From positions 62,001 to 126,000 of the forward strand of contig DASZUU010000002.1 of the NCBI GenBank assembly GCA_035547425.1: 64,000 nt of DNA, written 5' to 3'. Positions within the stretch are counted from its first letter, which is position 1, and every line of letters starts with the position of its first letter. The stretch comes from Alloacidobacterium sp035547425. GTDB taxonomy: Bacteria; Acidobacteriota; Terriglobia; Terriglobales; Acidobacteriaceae. Position numbers and translations under genes: made by a program. Positions 7,698 through 16,162 of this stretch are shown one piece after another. Under the pieces are notes generated by a model that saw only the letters and a list, made by a program, of their open reading frames with translations, had not been told where the DNA came from and did not search any database.

Positions 7698-8606
7698 TCA
7701 GGCTTTGCGCCGCAGGGCGGTTGAAGATTCAAAGGCCGCGCGGGTTTCTTTTGACAGGTGATAGCTCTCGTTTTCGCTGGGGAAAGCGCGCTGCTCTACG
7801 TCCTGCAGATAGCCTTCAACGGCGCTGCGAAAGAGCCCGGCGGCATCGCCGTACTGGCGCACGAATTTCGCGGGCTTTGCGAAGCTGAGATTCACGAGGT
7901 CGTGGAAGACGAGAATCTGGCCATCGCAATCGGGCCCGGCGCCGATGCCGATGGTGGGAATGTTTAATTTTTCGGTAACGCGCTGCGCTACTTCGCGGGG
8001 CATGCCTTCGAGCACGATCATGACGGCTCCGGCAGCTTCGATTGCAAGCGCGTCTTTGAGCAGAGCGTCGGCTGCGGCGGTGGATTTTCCCTGCACCTTG
8101 TAGCCGCCCATGCGATGCACGGACTGCGGGGTGAGACCGAGATGGCCGATGACAGGGATTTCCGCGTCGGTGAGACGCTCGACCAGCTTAACGCGGTTGC
8201 TGCCGCCTTCAATCTTGACGGCTTCCGCTCCGGCTTCCTTCATGAAGCGGGCGGCGTTGGCAACGCCTTCCTCTACGCTCACGTGGTAAGAGCCATAGGG
8301 CATGTCCGCGGCGACGATGGCGCGCTTGACGGCGCGGCGCACGGCGCGGGTGTGGTGCAACATTTCATCGACGGTGACGGGGAGGGTTGTGTCGTAGCCG
8401 AGCACGACCTGGGCCAGCGAATCGCCGACGAGGATCAGATCGATTCCTGCTTCATCGACCAGGCGCGCCGTGGCGTAGTCGTAGGCGGTGAGCGCGGTGA
8501 TGGGCTTGCCGTGCTGCTTTTTTTCCTGAAGTGCCTGGAAGGTGACCTTGGCGCGAGGGGCCGAGGTGTTTTGCGCGTCTGCGCTACAGAAATTTGTCAC
8601 ACTCAT
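7698..8606 (-). CDS. panB: 3-methyl-2-oxobutanoate hydroxymethyltransferase
   Basis: A 302-residue enzyme that transfers a hydroxymethyl group from methylenetetrahydrofolate to 2-oxoisovalerate, giving ketopantoate. Recognisable blocks are LTAYDYATA, the metal-binding VGDS motif, GYDTTLPVT, VADMPYGSY, the KVQGK region, VLEGMP with the catalytic Glu, and IGIGAG. It is slightly longer than typical (about 265-280), mostly through an N-terminal extension and C-terminal tail; the true start could be somewhat downstream. First gene of the panB-panC pair. Confidence 0.95.
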   Translation of the reverse strand: MSVTNFCSADAQNTSAPRAKVTFQALQEKKQHGKPITALTAYDYATARLVDEAGIDLILVGDSLAQVVLGYDTTLPVTVDEMLHHTRAVRRAVKRAIVAADMPYGSYHVSVEEGVANAARFMKEAGAEAVKIEGGSNRVKLVERLTDAEIPVIGHLGLTPQSVHRMGGYKVQGKSTAAADALLKDALAIEAAGAVMIVLEGMPREVAQRVTEKLNIPTIGIGAGPDCDGQILVFHDLVNLSFAKPAKFVRQYGDAAGLFRSAVEGYLQDVEQRAFPSENESYHLSKETRAAFESSTALRRKA

Positions 8607-8705
8607 TGTTTGTCTCCAGTGCGGCTCCCATGCGGGATGCCACCCGAACCCAATTTTTGACTATACGCTTTTGATGCGGGGGACGTACAGCCGATGCGGG
8701 GAGTT

Positions 8706-8853
8706 CCGGGGCTGAAGCCCCTCGATGCCTGCTGGATGGTTCACCGGGCTAAAGCCCGGTGCTTCTACCCAGGGGCTCTTTGGCCCCTCTTTCGCCTGTG
8801 TGCGTAAAGACAGGTTTGTAAATCCCATGTCTCTACGAGACATGGGGCACCCC
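8706..8853. repeat. REP-like element (family B) plus family A hairpin
   Basis: 8706-8770 holds a family B unit: GGGGCTGAAGCCCC, a spacer, then CACCGGGCTAAAGCCCGGTG and the end tag GCTTCTACC. A short extra hairpin, AGGGGCTCTTTGGCCCCT, follows at 8771-8788. A family A hairpin (CCCATGTCTC-tac-GAGACATGGGG then CACCCC) lies at 8823-8853. The family B unit matches those flanking the transposase gene at 60.3 kb. Confidence 0.8.
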
Positions 8854-8873
8854 CGGCTGGTTATTCCCAGGTT

Positions 8874-9344
8874 TCAGCCTTTTGCGGCGGCTGCTTGCGG
8901 CTCGTAATTGCCGACTTCGGGACGGAAGGCGATGGCGATGCGGTTCCAGCTATTGATCTGGGTGATGGCGTAGGTCAGCTTTACCACTTCTTCTTCGCTG
9001 AACTGCGTGCGCACCTCGGCATAGGCTTCTTCGGAGGCGTGGCCCTGCTGAATGTTGGTAATGGCTTCAGTCCATGCGAGCGCGGCGCGTTCGCGGTCGG
9101 TGAAGAAAGGGGCTTCATGCCAGGCGGAGAGCGCGTAAATGCGCTGCTCGGTCTCGCCCTGGGCGCGAGCATCTTTGGAGTGCATGTCGAGGCAGAAGGC
9201 GCAACCGTTCAGTTGCGAAGCGCGAAGTTTTACCAGCTCGTAAAGAGCTGGCTCAAGGCCGCTGCGGCGAATGATGGCCTCAAGATGAAGCATGCCCTGA
9301 TAGGCTTCGGGAAAAGCCTTTTGATAGTCCAGCCGTGGTTCCAT
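8874..9344 (-). CDS. Carboxymuconolactone decarboxylase / AhpD-like protein
   Basis: A protein of about 156 residues of the AhpD-like all-helical family. The redox motif CAFCLDMHSKDA (CxxC followed by His) is present, as in alkylhydroperoxidase D and its paralogues, which suggests thiol-dependent peroxidase activity; the exact substrate cannot be read from sequence. I choose the start at 9344 (MEPRLDYQK) because AAGGAG lies 10 bases upstream (complement of 9355-9360). An in-frame upstream extension would add 12 residues with no better signal. Confidence 0.88.
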   Translation of the reverse strand: MEPRLDYQKAFPEAYQGMLHLEAIIRRSGLEPALYELVKLRASQLNGCAFCLDMHSKDARAQGETEQRIYALSAWHEAPFFTDRERAALAWTEAITNIQQGHASEEAYAEVRTQFSEEEVVKLTYAITQINSWNRIAIAFRPEVGNYEPQAAAAKG

Positions 9345-9412
9345 GATGTTTTTTCTCCTTTTAGGGAAGAGATGATACACGGCTGGTCCGGTTGCAGCTT
9401 TGCGAAGAAATG

Positions 9413-9892
9413 CTAGGGCCCGACGTAGAGCTCGATGGGCGAGAAACCGATCTGCTTTGTTTTGTGATCGACGCGGAGGAAAAGCGGCGTTTTGCCGCCG
9501 TTGATGTTTACTCCCATGACAACGCCATTGCCTACGCTTTTGGTGATGACGATCTGATGGCTGTGGATTACGCCGTAGTCGCTGGCCGGGCCCCAGTCTT
9601 TTTGAAACTGGGTGAAGTCATAGAGCTTGTACTGGTCGGGATGCTGCTGCCAGTTGGGATCGTTATTCCAGAGGCCGTAAGCCTTGTTGAAATCCCTGGC
9701 CTCGACAGCATCGAGGAAGACATTGACTTTGTGCTCTGAAGGCAACGTAGCAAAAAACCAGCCGTGGCCGGTGAAGAAGCCGGCGAGGCCGGTAGCCGCA
9801 ATCAGGAGAATGACGACGATGATTGTGATCAGCAGCTTGCGGTTCCGGTTTGCACGGCGGGTGTCATAGACGGGCGCATCCATCAGAGTCAT
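9413..9892 (-). CDS. Single-pass membrane protein, function unknown
   Basis: A 159-residue protein with a short basic cytoplasmic N-terminus (RRANRNRK), one transmembrane segment at about residues 20-42, and an extracytoplasmic domain that probably folds as an NTF2/lumazine-like small domain (inference from its mixed pattern). I do not recognise a named family. It lies downstream of ddl on the same strand. A weak promoter and a palindrome are present in the gap. Confidence 0.7.
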   Translation of the reverse strand: MTLMDAPVYDTRRANRNRKLLITIIVVILLIAATGLAGFFTGHGWFFATLPSEHKVNVFLDAVEARDFNKAYGLWNNDPNWQQHPDQYKLYDFTQFQKDWGPASDYGVIHSHQIVITKSVGNGVVMGVNINGGKTPLFLRVDHKTKQIGFSPIELYVGP

Positions 9893-9921
9893 AAATCGAT
9901 CCTAACTCCTTCTAAGAGAGA

Positions 9922-9961
9922 ACAGGGTCCCTGTTGTATAGACACCGCAAAACAGTTTCAA
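9922..9961 (-). promoter_or_regulatory. Possible promoter and palindrome upstream of the membrane-protein gene
   Basis: On the minus strand, TTGAAA (9961-9956) and TATACA (9940-9935) have a 15-base gap, shorter than ideal. Directly downstream is a perfect 13-base palindrome, ACAGGGTCCCTGT (9922-9934), placed where an operator would overlap the transcription start. Both are read from sequence; function is inferred. Confidence 0.3.
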
Positions 9962-9966
9962 GTTTC

Positions 9967-11148
9967 CTACCGGGAGTAACTCGTACTGTCTTTCTCGGCG
10001 CGGCGCTCGAGCGCAAGCTCAATGAGGCGATCGATGAGCCGCGCGTATGGAACACCGGATGCCGCCCAGAGCTTGGGATACATACTGATGGAGGTAAAGC
10101 CGGGGAGCGTATTGATTTCGTTGAGATAGAGGCGGCCTGATTTGCCGGGGTCGAGAAGGAAATCGACGCGGGCGAGACCGGAGCAGTCGCAGGCCTTGAA
10201 GGCAGCGATGGCCATCTGCTGCACCTGCTTGGTCTGCTGACGGGTTAATTTTGCCGGGATGATGAGGTCGGAGCCTTCGCTGAGGTATTTTGCCTCGTAG
10301 TCGTAGAACTCTTTGATGGGGACGATTTCGCCGACGACGGAGGCTTCCGGGTTGTCGTTGCCGAGGATGGCGACTTCGAGTTCGCGGGCTTTGCCGCGCT
10401 TGCCGCCCACGCCCTGCTCGATGACGATCTTGCGGTCGAAGCTTGCAGCGAGATCGATGGCAGGCGAAAGCTCTTTGCGGTCGTGCGCTTTGCTGATGCC
10501 GACGGATGAGCCGAGATTCGCGGGCTTGACGAAGACCGGATATTTCAGCGCTGCCTCGACGCGGCTGACAATTTTCTTTGCTCCTGCTGCCCATTCGCTG
10601 CGCAGGAAAGTGACGTGCTTTGTAATCGGCAGCCTGGCGGAAGCGAAGAGACGCTTCATGATGTCCTTGTCCATGCCGGTGGCGGAGCCAAGCACGCCGG
10701 AGCCGACATAGGCGATATCTGCCAGCTCGAAGAGCCCTTGAATGGTGCCGTCTTCGCCGAAGGTTCCATGCAGGACAGGAAAAACCACATCGAGATGGAG
10801 CGGCTGGTGCGCTGCTTGTCCGTGCGTCTCAAAGGGCATGAGCGAGCCGGTTTTGCTTTTTGAAGGCACAGGCGGCACGATGATGGATTCGCCTTTGGCC
10901 AGCACGGCTGCGGCTGTGGTCGCTTCGGGATCGCCGGCGCGAAGATGGCGCGGCTCGGGCGCTTCGCCAGTGAGCAGGCGCTCAGCATCGGAGGCGGTGA
11001 CCCAACGGCCTTCCCTGGTGATGCCGATGGGGACGACCTCGTATTTCTTCCTGTCGATTGCTTTGAGAACGGAAGCGGCTGAAAGCAGCGAGACTTCATG
11101 CTCGCCGCTGCGGCCGCCAAAAAGAACGCCTACGCGAAGTTTGGGCAT
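9967..11148 (-). CDS. ddl: D-alanine--D-alanine ligase
   Basis: A 393-residue ATP-grasp enzyme making the D-Ala-D-Ala dipeptide for peptidoglycan. The N-terminal motif LFGGRSGEHEVSLLSA is diagnostic. The substrate/ATP-grasp blocks PVFVKPANLGSSVGI, the glutamate-rich IEQGV stretch and YLNEINTLPGFT with metal ligands follow in order. It is about 30-40 residues longer than short Ddl enzymes because of an insertion near residues 70-110. The D-Ala-making alanine racemase gene is at 32.6 kb in the same window. Confidence 0.96.
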   Translation of the reverse strand: MPKLRVGVLFGGRSGEHEVSLLSAASVLKAIDRKKYEVVPIGITREGRWVTASDAERLLTGEAPEPRHLRAGDPEATTAAAVLAKGESIIVPPVPSKSKTGSLMPFETHGQAAHQPLHLDVVFPVLHGTFGEDGTIQGLFELADIAYVGSGVLGSATGMDKDIMKRLFASARLPITKHVTFLRSEWAAGAKKIVSRVEAALKYPVFVKPANLGSSVGISKAHDRKELSPAIDLAASFDRKIVIEQGVGGKRGKARELEVAILGNDNPEASVVGEIVPIKEFYDYEAKYLSEGSDLIIPAKLTRQQTKQVQQMAIAAFKACDCSGLARVDFLLDPGKSGRLYLNEINTLPGFTSISMYPKLWAASGVPYARLIDRLIELALERRAEKDSTSYSR

Positions 11149-11196
11149 AAAAGCCTATTGTATGAAGAAAGGCTGTGGATGCTAGTTACTGTTGGG

Positions 11197-12051
11197 CTAC
11201 CGCCGCCATGCGGTGGTGAGCCTTGCGGTGCCGCCGTAGAGGCGAAGTCCATCGCGGCGGTCGGCAAAATAGCGGGCATTGATGTCGGCGGCGGCTAACT
11301 CTTCGATTTCATTGAAGCCTTGTGAGCGCAGCTCATGGTTCATTTCCTCGGGCATGAAAAAGAGCTGGAAGGGCTCGCCCGCCTGTTCTACGCGGCCGGC
11401 AAGATGATCAAATACGGCGCGCTCGCGTTCATTGAGCAGTTCTCGCGGCAAAGCGTACTCGAAGGAAACGCCGCTGCCTGCGGGCATCTGCGCAATGACG
11501 TGGATAGTGGCGCGAAAGGCTTCGAAAGTGAGATATGGGGTGACGCCCAGCCAGGAAAAGAATGCGGGCTGATGAAAATCGAAACTGGTTAGGGCGAGGC
11601 CATCGGCGAGCGACTGGCGCTCGAAGTTCACGGGAGCGAAGGTCAGGGTATCTCGTAGAGGAATGGCCGCAGTTGCCAGTAATTCGCGCTTCCATTGCTG
11701 CGTCGCGGGATGATCGACTTCGAAGACGCGCAGGTCGGGAAAGGGATTGCGATAGGCGAAGGTGTCGAGACCCGCACCGAGCACGACATACTGCCGAACA
11801 CCCGCAGAATAGGCTGCGCGCAGATGATCTTCGGCATAGCGGCTGCGCGCCACCATGAAGGCACGCATGGCGCAGGCAAAGGGATGCGCCTGCTTTTCGC
11901 GCTCGGCGAGAATACTCTCGGTGGTCCCTGAGCCGAGAATGGGGACGGCGATAGGATCGTTAAGGACGAGCGGCTGGTGATCGAGAAGCTGATGCGCGGC
12001 GCGGCGTCTGGCGACACCGAATGCGGTACGGCTGGGGCGACCTTCCTGCAT
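11197..12051 (-). CDS. Class I SAM-dependent methyltransferase, TIGR00027/LCM-like
   Basis: A 284-residue protein of the leucine-carboxymethyltransferase-like group. It shows the family signatures SRTAFGVARRRAAH at the N-terminus, FMVARSRYAED, and the SAM-binding QYVVLGAGLDTFAYR with the acidic partner FEVDHPATQQWK. The methyl acceptor is unknown; many members act in secondary metabolism. No ribosome binding site is obvious at this ATG. It is 80 bases downstream of the lipoprotein gene on the same strand. Confidence 0.88.
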   Translation of the reverse strand: MQEGRPSRTAFGVARRRAAHQLLDHQPLVLNDPIAVPILGSGTTESILAEREKQAHPFACAMRAFMVARSRYAEDHLRAAYSAGVRQYVVLGAGLDTFAYRNPFPDLRVFEVDHPATQQWKRELLATAAIPLRDTLTFAPVNFERQSLADGLALTSFDFHQPAFFSWLGVTPYLTFEAFRATIHVIAQMPAGSGVSFEYALPRELLNERERAVFDHLAGRVEQAGEPFQLFFMPEEMNHELRSQGFNEIEELAAADINARYFADRRDGLRLYGGTARLTTAWRR

Positions 12052-12131
12052 ACAACCGAGTGTACGCGAGGCATACGCGGCGGCGCGTCAAGATTGCGTC
12101 CAAAAATCAGGCGCGCCGCAGATGCGAGAGA

Positions 12132-12737
12132 TTACTGTTGTGCGGAGACCTGCCAGCTGTCCTGCGTCTGCACGAGATTCGTGGTAGCAGTCTTGGGTGT
12201 GGCGAGATCGGCTTGCACATTGGGGAAGGCCGATTGCGTCTCCTGCGATTTCGCCCAGTCGGGCACATTGCCGAAATCGTAGTGGTAGCTCACGCTCGCG
12301 GTGTTGGCTCCATTCGGATTGGTGCCCATGGATACGTTGTCGATTGTGGTCACTTCACGATGGCCATAGCAGAAGTTGCCGTAACCGGGCTGCGATGGAT
12401 CTGGCGTCCAGGCGCTGCGCCCCTTATCGGAAACATCGTAATTGTTGACCTGCTTTGAGCCGATGAGGAAGCGCTTCTTTTCCTGCGAGGCGCGAGTGAG
12501 CAGACCGGCGTCGGTCAAGGCGTCGAAGCCCTTGGTCTGCTGATCGTTCGAGGTATCGGCCTGCGCCGGAAATTTTACCGGGCTTGCCCATACGCAGCTG
12601 GGGTGCGCGGCATAGTAGTTGTCGATCGCGGTTTTGAAGTTTGTTGTATCCGGCTTGGTTTTATTGCAGCCGGAGCCGATTGCAAGAAAAACGCAGAGCG
12701 CTAAACCTGTTCCGTAACGCAACTTGGAAAAATGCAT
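12132..12737 (-). CDS. Predicted lipoprotein, function unknown
   Basis: About 201 residues, starting at ATG 12737 (MHFSKLRYG). GGAGGG lies 7 bases upstream, and the alternative upstream ATG is part of that ribosome binding site. A lipobox (LAIGSGC) ends the signal peptide near residue 24, so the mature protein should be lipid-anchored at N-terminal Cys. The mature part contains DNYYAAHPSCVW and several Tyr/Asn-rich segments; I recognise no enzyme motif. It follows the OPT transporter by 42 bases and may be its partner. Confidence 0.8.
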   Translation of the reverse strand: MHFSKLRYGTGLALCVFLAIGSGCNKTKPDTTNFKTAIDNYYAAHPSCVWASPVKFPAQADTSNDQQTKGFDALTDAGLLTRASQEKKRFLIGSKQVNNYDVSDKGRSAWTPDPSQPGYGNFCYGHREVTTIDNVSMGTNPNGANTASVSYHYDFGNVPDWAKSQETQSAFPNVQADLATPKTATTNLVQTQDSWQVSAQQ

Positions 12738-12779
12738 CGCAAAACCCTCCATCACCTTGGATGCAGATTTTGCGCGCAG

Positions 12780-14975
12780 CTACTTCTGATCCATAGGTTT
12801 TCGTGCAAAGTAGTAGAGAGAGACAGCGAGCAGCAGGAAGGCGATGATGGAAATCGACTGGTGCTGCAGCAGGCGATAGATTGCGCTATTTGCCGGGAAC
12901 CACAGGCGCACTTCATTTCCGGTTGCAGCCTCATAAAGCTTGAGGGCCACGCCGGTGAGGCCCATGACGCCGCCGGCTGCGATCAATCCGCTGGCATAGA
13001 GCGAGCCGGGAGAGATTTCGCTGCCGGTATCTCCGGCGTTGCCTCCGGCTCTGGCTACGGCGCGGTCGACCATCCAGCGCACAATGCCCCCGCAGAACAT
13101 GGCAAGAGTTGTGCCGATGGAGAGATACGCTCCGACTGCAAACGACAAAGAGCGCACGCCGAGGACTTCGACGGCAATGACGAGAAAGACGCCGAGGAAG
13201 ACCAGTCCCCAGGGGAGCTTGCGGGCGAGGATGCCGTTGATGACGGTAGCCATCAGGCGGCCTTGCGGCGCGGCAGCCTTTTCGCTGCCGATGCCCTGTA
13301 TCCACTGGATTTCAATTTTGCCGCTCTGCGGATTGTAGAGGTATTTGCCGTCGGGCAGGGTTGTCGATCCAAGCGCATTGAGCAGCGTGTATTGGCGGCC
13401 ATCGACAAACTGCGTGGAGTTGTCGGGCTTCGTCAATAAAAAACGCTGGCGTGAGAAATGCTCCTGCTGCACCTGCACGCCGTTGGGCGGCGCGCTTTCG
13501 CTGAAGGCGATGGGCTGCTTCATGGGCGTGAACTGCTCCAGGCCCTTATTCATGGCATTGAGCGTGATGCCGATGGAGAAGACAGAGACGACCACGCCGA
13601 CCATCACGGCGAGCTGCTGCTTCCAGGGTGTCGCGCCGATGAGAAAGCCGGTCTTGAGATCCTGCGAAGTATCGCCTGCGTTGGACGACGCGATGCAGAC
13701 GATGCCTCCGATGCTGATGGCCAGCGCGCCGAAGGCGGGGGCGGTCCAGCCGCTGACTAAGAAGATGGCGGCAACAGCCATGAGCGTTGCGATGGTCATG
13801 CCGCTGACCGGATTCGCCGAGCTGCCGATCAATCCGCAAATGCGGCTGCTGACGGTGACGAAGAGAAAGCCGAAGACCATGACCAGCAAGGCTGCAGCGA
13901 GATTGGCGAGCCATCCGGTTTGCGCCCCGGGGATAGGCTTGAAGGTGAGAAAGAGAAAGATCATCAGCACGAGCAATGCGCTGCCGATGAGCACGACGCT
14001 CATCGGGATATCGCGCTCGGTGCGGGATGCCGAGCCCTCGGAGACATTCTTGCCGATGGTCTTCATGCCTGCGCGCAATGCGCTGAAGATGGTCGGCATG
14101 GTGCGCAGCAGCGTGATGAGCCCTGATGCGGCGACTGCGCCTGCGCCCATGGGGCGGATGTAGATGCGCCACAAGTCGCTGGGCGACATTTGTGAAATCG
14201 GCACGGTGCCGGGATAGATCGGACCGTTGAAATGCGATCCGAAGAAGTGAATCGCGGGCATGATGACGAGCCAGCTGATGATGCCGCCCGCGAAGAGGGT
14301 CCCGGCAATGCGCGGGCCGATGATGTAGCCGACGCCGAGGTATTCCGGTGTTGCATCGGCGCGGACGGCCGAGCCGGGCAGCCATTTCGGCTCGTAGTTC
14401 GGCGTGCCGGGCCACGCGCCCAGCAGATTCTCATTCTGGAAGAGCGTGTAGAGCGCGCCGAAGCCGAGGCCGAGAAAGACGCGGCTGGCGAACGAGCCGC
14501 CACGCTCACCGGCGATAAGAACATCGGCGCAGGCGGTGCCTTCGGGGTAGGTGAGATTGCCGTGCTCTTCAACGATGAGCTGGCGGCGCAGAGGGATCAT
14601 GAAGAGCACGCCCAGCCATCCGCCCAGCAGCGCCAGCATGAAGATGCGGACGTATTCGAGATCGAAGCCGAGGAAGATGAGCGCGGGCAGGGTGAAGATG
14701 ACGCCTGCGGCAATGGACTGGCCGGCGTTGCCGGTGGTCTGCACGATGTTGTTCTCGAGGATCGAGGCCTTGCCCAGGGCGCGCAATACGCTGATGGATA
14801 GAACCGAGATGGGGATGGAGGCGGCAACGGTGAGCCCGGCGCGGAGCCCGACGTAGACAGTGACGGCTCCAAAGAGCACGCCGAAGATACAGCCCAGCAA
14901 AACGGCGCGGACGGTAAATTCCGGACGCGACTCATTTGCGGGAACGAAGGATTGGAAGCCTTGTGGAGCGGCCAA
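12780..14975 (-). CDS. OPT-family oligopeptide/metal-chelate transporter
   Basis: A multi-pass inner-membrane transporter of about 731 residues from the oligopeptide transporter (OPT) superfamily, which takes up small peptides or metal-siderophore complexes. The family blocks include VTVYVGLRAGLTVAASIPISVLS, the NNIVQTTGNAGQS motif and the GNLTYPEGTACADVL segment, followed by many membrane spans to the C-terminus. I propose TTG at 14975 as the start, giving MAAPQGFQSF, because GGGAGG (complement of 14984-14989) is correctly spaced; the open frame runs upstream to 15113 without a better signal. It is divergent from the EamA transporter. Confidence 0.9.
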   Translation of the reverse strand: MAAPQGFQSFVPANESRPEFTVRAVLLGCIFGVLFGAVTVYVGLRAGLTVAASIPISVLSISVLRALGKASILENNIVQTTGNAGQSIAAGVIFTLPALIFLGFDLEYVRIFMLALLGGWLGVLFMIPLRRQLIVEEHGNLTYPEGTACADVLIAGERGGSFASRVFLGLGFGALYTLFQNENLLGAWPGTPNYEPKWLPGSAVRADATPEYLGVGYIIGPRIAGTLFAGGIISWLVIMPAIHFFGSHFNGPIYPGTVPISQMSPSDLWRIYIRPMGAGAVAASGLITLLRTMPTIFSALRAGMKTIGKNVSEGSASRTERDIPMSVVLIGSALLVLMIFLFLTFKPIPGAQTGWLANLAAALLVMVFGFLFVTVSSRICGLIGSSANPVSGMTIATLMAVAAIFLVSGWTAPAFGALAISIGGIVCIASSNAGDTSQDLKTGFLIGATPWKQQLAVMVGVVVSVFSIGITLNAMNKGLEQFTPMKQPIAFSESAPPNGVQVQQEHFSRQRFLLTKPDNSTQFVDGRQYTLLNALGSTTLPDGKYLYNPQSGKIEIQWIQGIGSEKAAAPQGRLMATVINGILARKLPWGLVFLGVFLVIAVEVLGVRSLSFAVGAYLSIGTTLAMFCGGIVRWMVDRAVARAGGNAGDTGSEISPGSLYASGLIAAGGVMGLTGVALKLYEAATGNEVRLWFPANSAIYRLLQHQSISIIAFLLLAVSLYYFARKPMDQK

Positions 14976-15147
14976 ACTGCATACCTCCCAAAGAATGCGG
15001 AAGCGAGAGTGTATCAGGATTGGCGCGATTTCTGTAGATTTGAGCGGAACATTGCCATGAGAATCGCTGCCGTCAAGATGGTAAGCAGACGATTTGTCAC
15101 AGGATTGTCCCATCGAATTACAGACAAATCCAGCGCTATGCTAAGGC

Positions 15148-16062
15148 ATGTCACTGCGCAAGATTCTGGCCTATGCCGCGATTTACATTCTGTGGGGCGG
15201 CTCGTTCCTTGGTATTCGCGAAGTGGTTGCCGTGGTGCCGCCTTTCTTTGCGGCTGGATTTCGCTTCACGCTCGCCGGCTTGCTGCTGGTGCTCTACAGC
15301 TATCTGCGGGGCGAATGCGTTTGCACGCGGCGGCAGTGGATGGGCGTCGGGGCGCTGGGCTTCATCATGTTTACCTGCATGTATGCAGGGCTGTTCTGGG
15401 CTGAGATCAAGGTGCCGTCCAGCATCGCGGCTGTGATTTCGGCGATGATTCCTGTGTGGATTTTCGTAGGCGAGTTGGCGGTCCTGCGCTCGCAGCGTGC
15501 TACCTTCCTGTCGATCCTCGGCGTAGTGCTCGGATTTGCAGGCGTGGCCATTTTGGCGTTGCCCTCATCGCAAACTACAGGACAGCTCTCCACGTTTGCG
15601 CTGCTGGTGCTGATCGCCGCTACTCTTTGCTGGGCGGGTGGAACGCTATGGTCGCGGAAGCTGTCGCTGCCAAAGCCGCAGACGCTGAATGCAGGCTGGC
15701 AGATGACGATTGGCGGAGGCTTGTTGCTGGCTCTGTCGGCGGGCGCGGGGGAATGGGATCGGATGCCGGCGGCGTCGGTGCTGCTCAGCCCGGTGATTCT
15801 GGGCAGCATGGCTTACCTGGTGATTGCAGCTTCGATTCTTGCGTTTACCTGCTATGTGTGGCTGATAGCGCATGAGCCGACGACACGCGTGGCCAGCTAT
15901 GCTTATGTCAATCCGGTTATCGCGCTGTTTGCCGGCGCCTTTCTGGCCGGGGAGCGTCTTGCAGCATTTCAGATGATGGGGGTGCTGATGGTGATTGCCG
16001 GAGTTTTTGCTACTCTGATGGGCAAGCAGGCGGTTCCGGCGGCGAAGAAAGTTGCGGCTTGA
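15148..16062 (+). CDS. EamA-family (DMT) transporter
   Basis: A 304-residue drug/metabolite-type exporter with about ten transmembrane segments arranged as two EamA halves. The first half includes IYILWGGSFLGIREV near the N-terminus, typical of the family. The second half ends with NPVIALFAGAFLAGERL near residues 253-269. Its substrate cannot be deduced. A TATGCT hexamer lies only 5 bases before the ATG, with little room for a ribosome binding site, so a leaderless transcript is conceivable. The gene ends just before the long inverted repeat at 16070. Confidence 0.88.
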   Translation: MSLRKILAYAAIYILWGGSFLGIREVVAVVPPFFAAGFRFTLAGLLLVLYSYLRGECVCTRRQWMGVGALGFIMFTCMYAGLFWAEIKVPSSIAAVISAMIPVWIFVGELAVLRSQRATFLSILGVVLGFAGVAILALPSSQTTGQLSTFALLVLIAATLCWAGGTLWSRKLSLPKPQTLNAGWQMTIGGGLLLALSAGAGEWDRMPAASVLLSPVILGSMAYLVIAASILAFTCYVWLIAHEPTTRVASYAYVNPVIALFAGAFLAGERLAAFQMMGVLMVIAGVFATLMGKQAVPAAKKVAA

Positions 16063-16069
16063 GGGAAGG

Positions 16070-16162
16070 GTGTGAAATCTACCGCCAAGGCGCTAAGGAC
16101 GCTAAGAAAGACCAAAGATAAGAACTTGGCGCTCTTAGCGCCCTGGCGGTAGATTTTCGCAC
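16070..16162. repeat. Long imperfect inverted repeat (family C)
   Basis: Arms of about 37 bases, 16070-16106 and 16125-16162, form an extended hairpin with few mismatches around an 18-base loop. The arm carries CTACCGCCAAGGCGCTAAG (family C signature). A degenerate half copy lies at about 17951-17994. It sits between EamA and comF and could reduce read-through. Confidence 0.85.
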
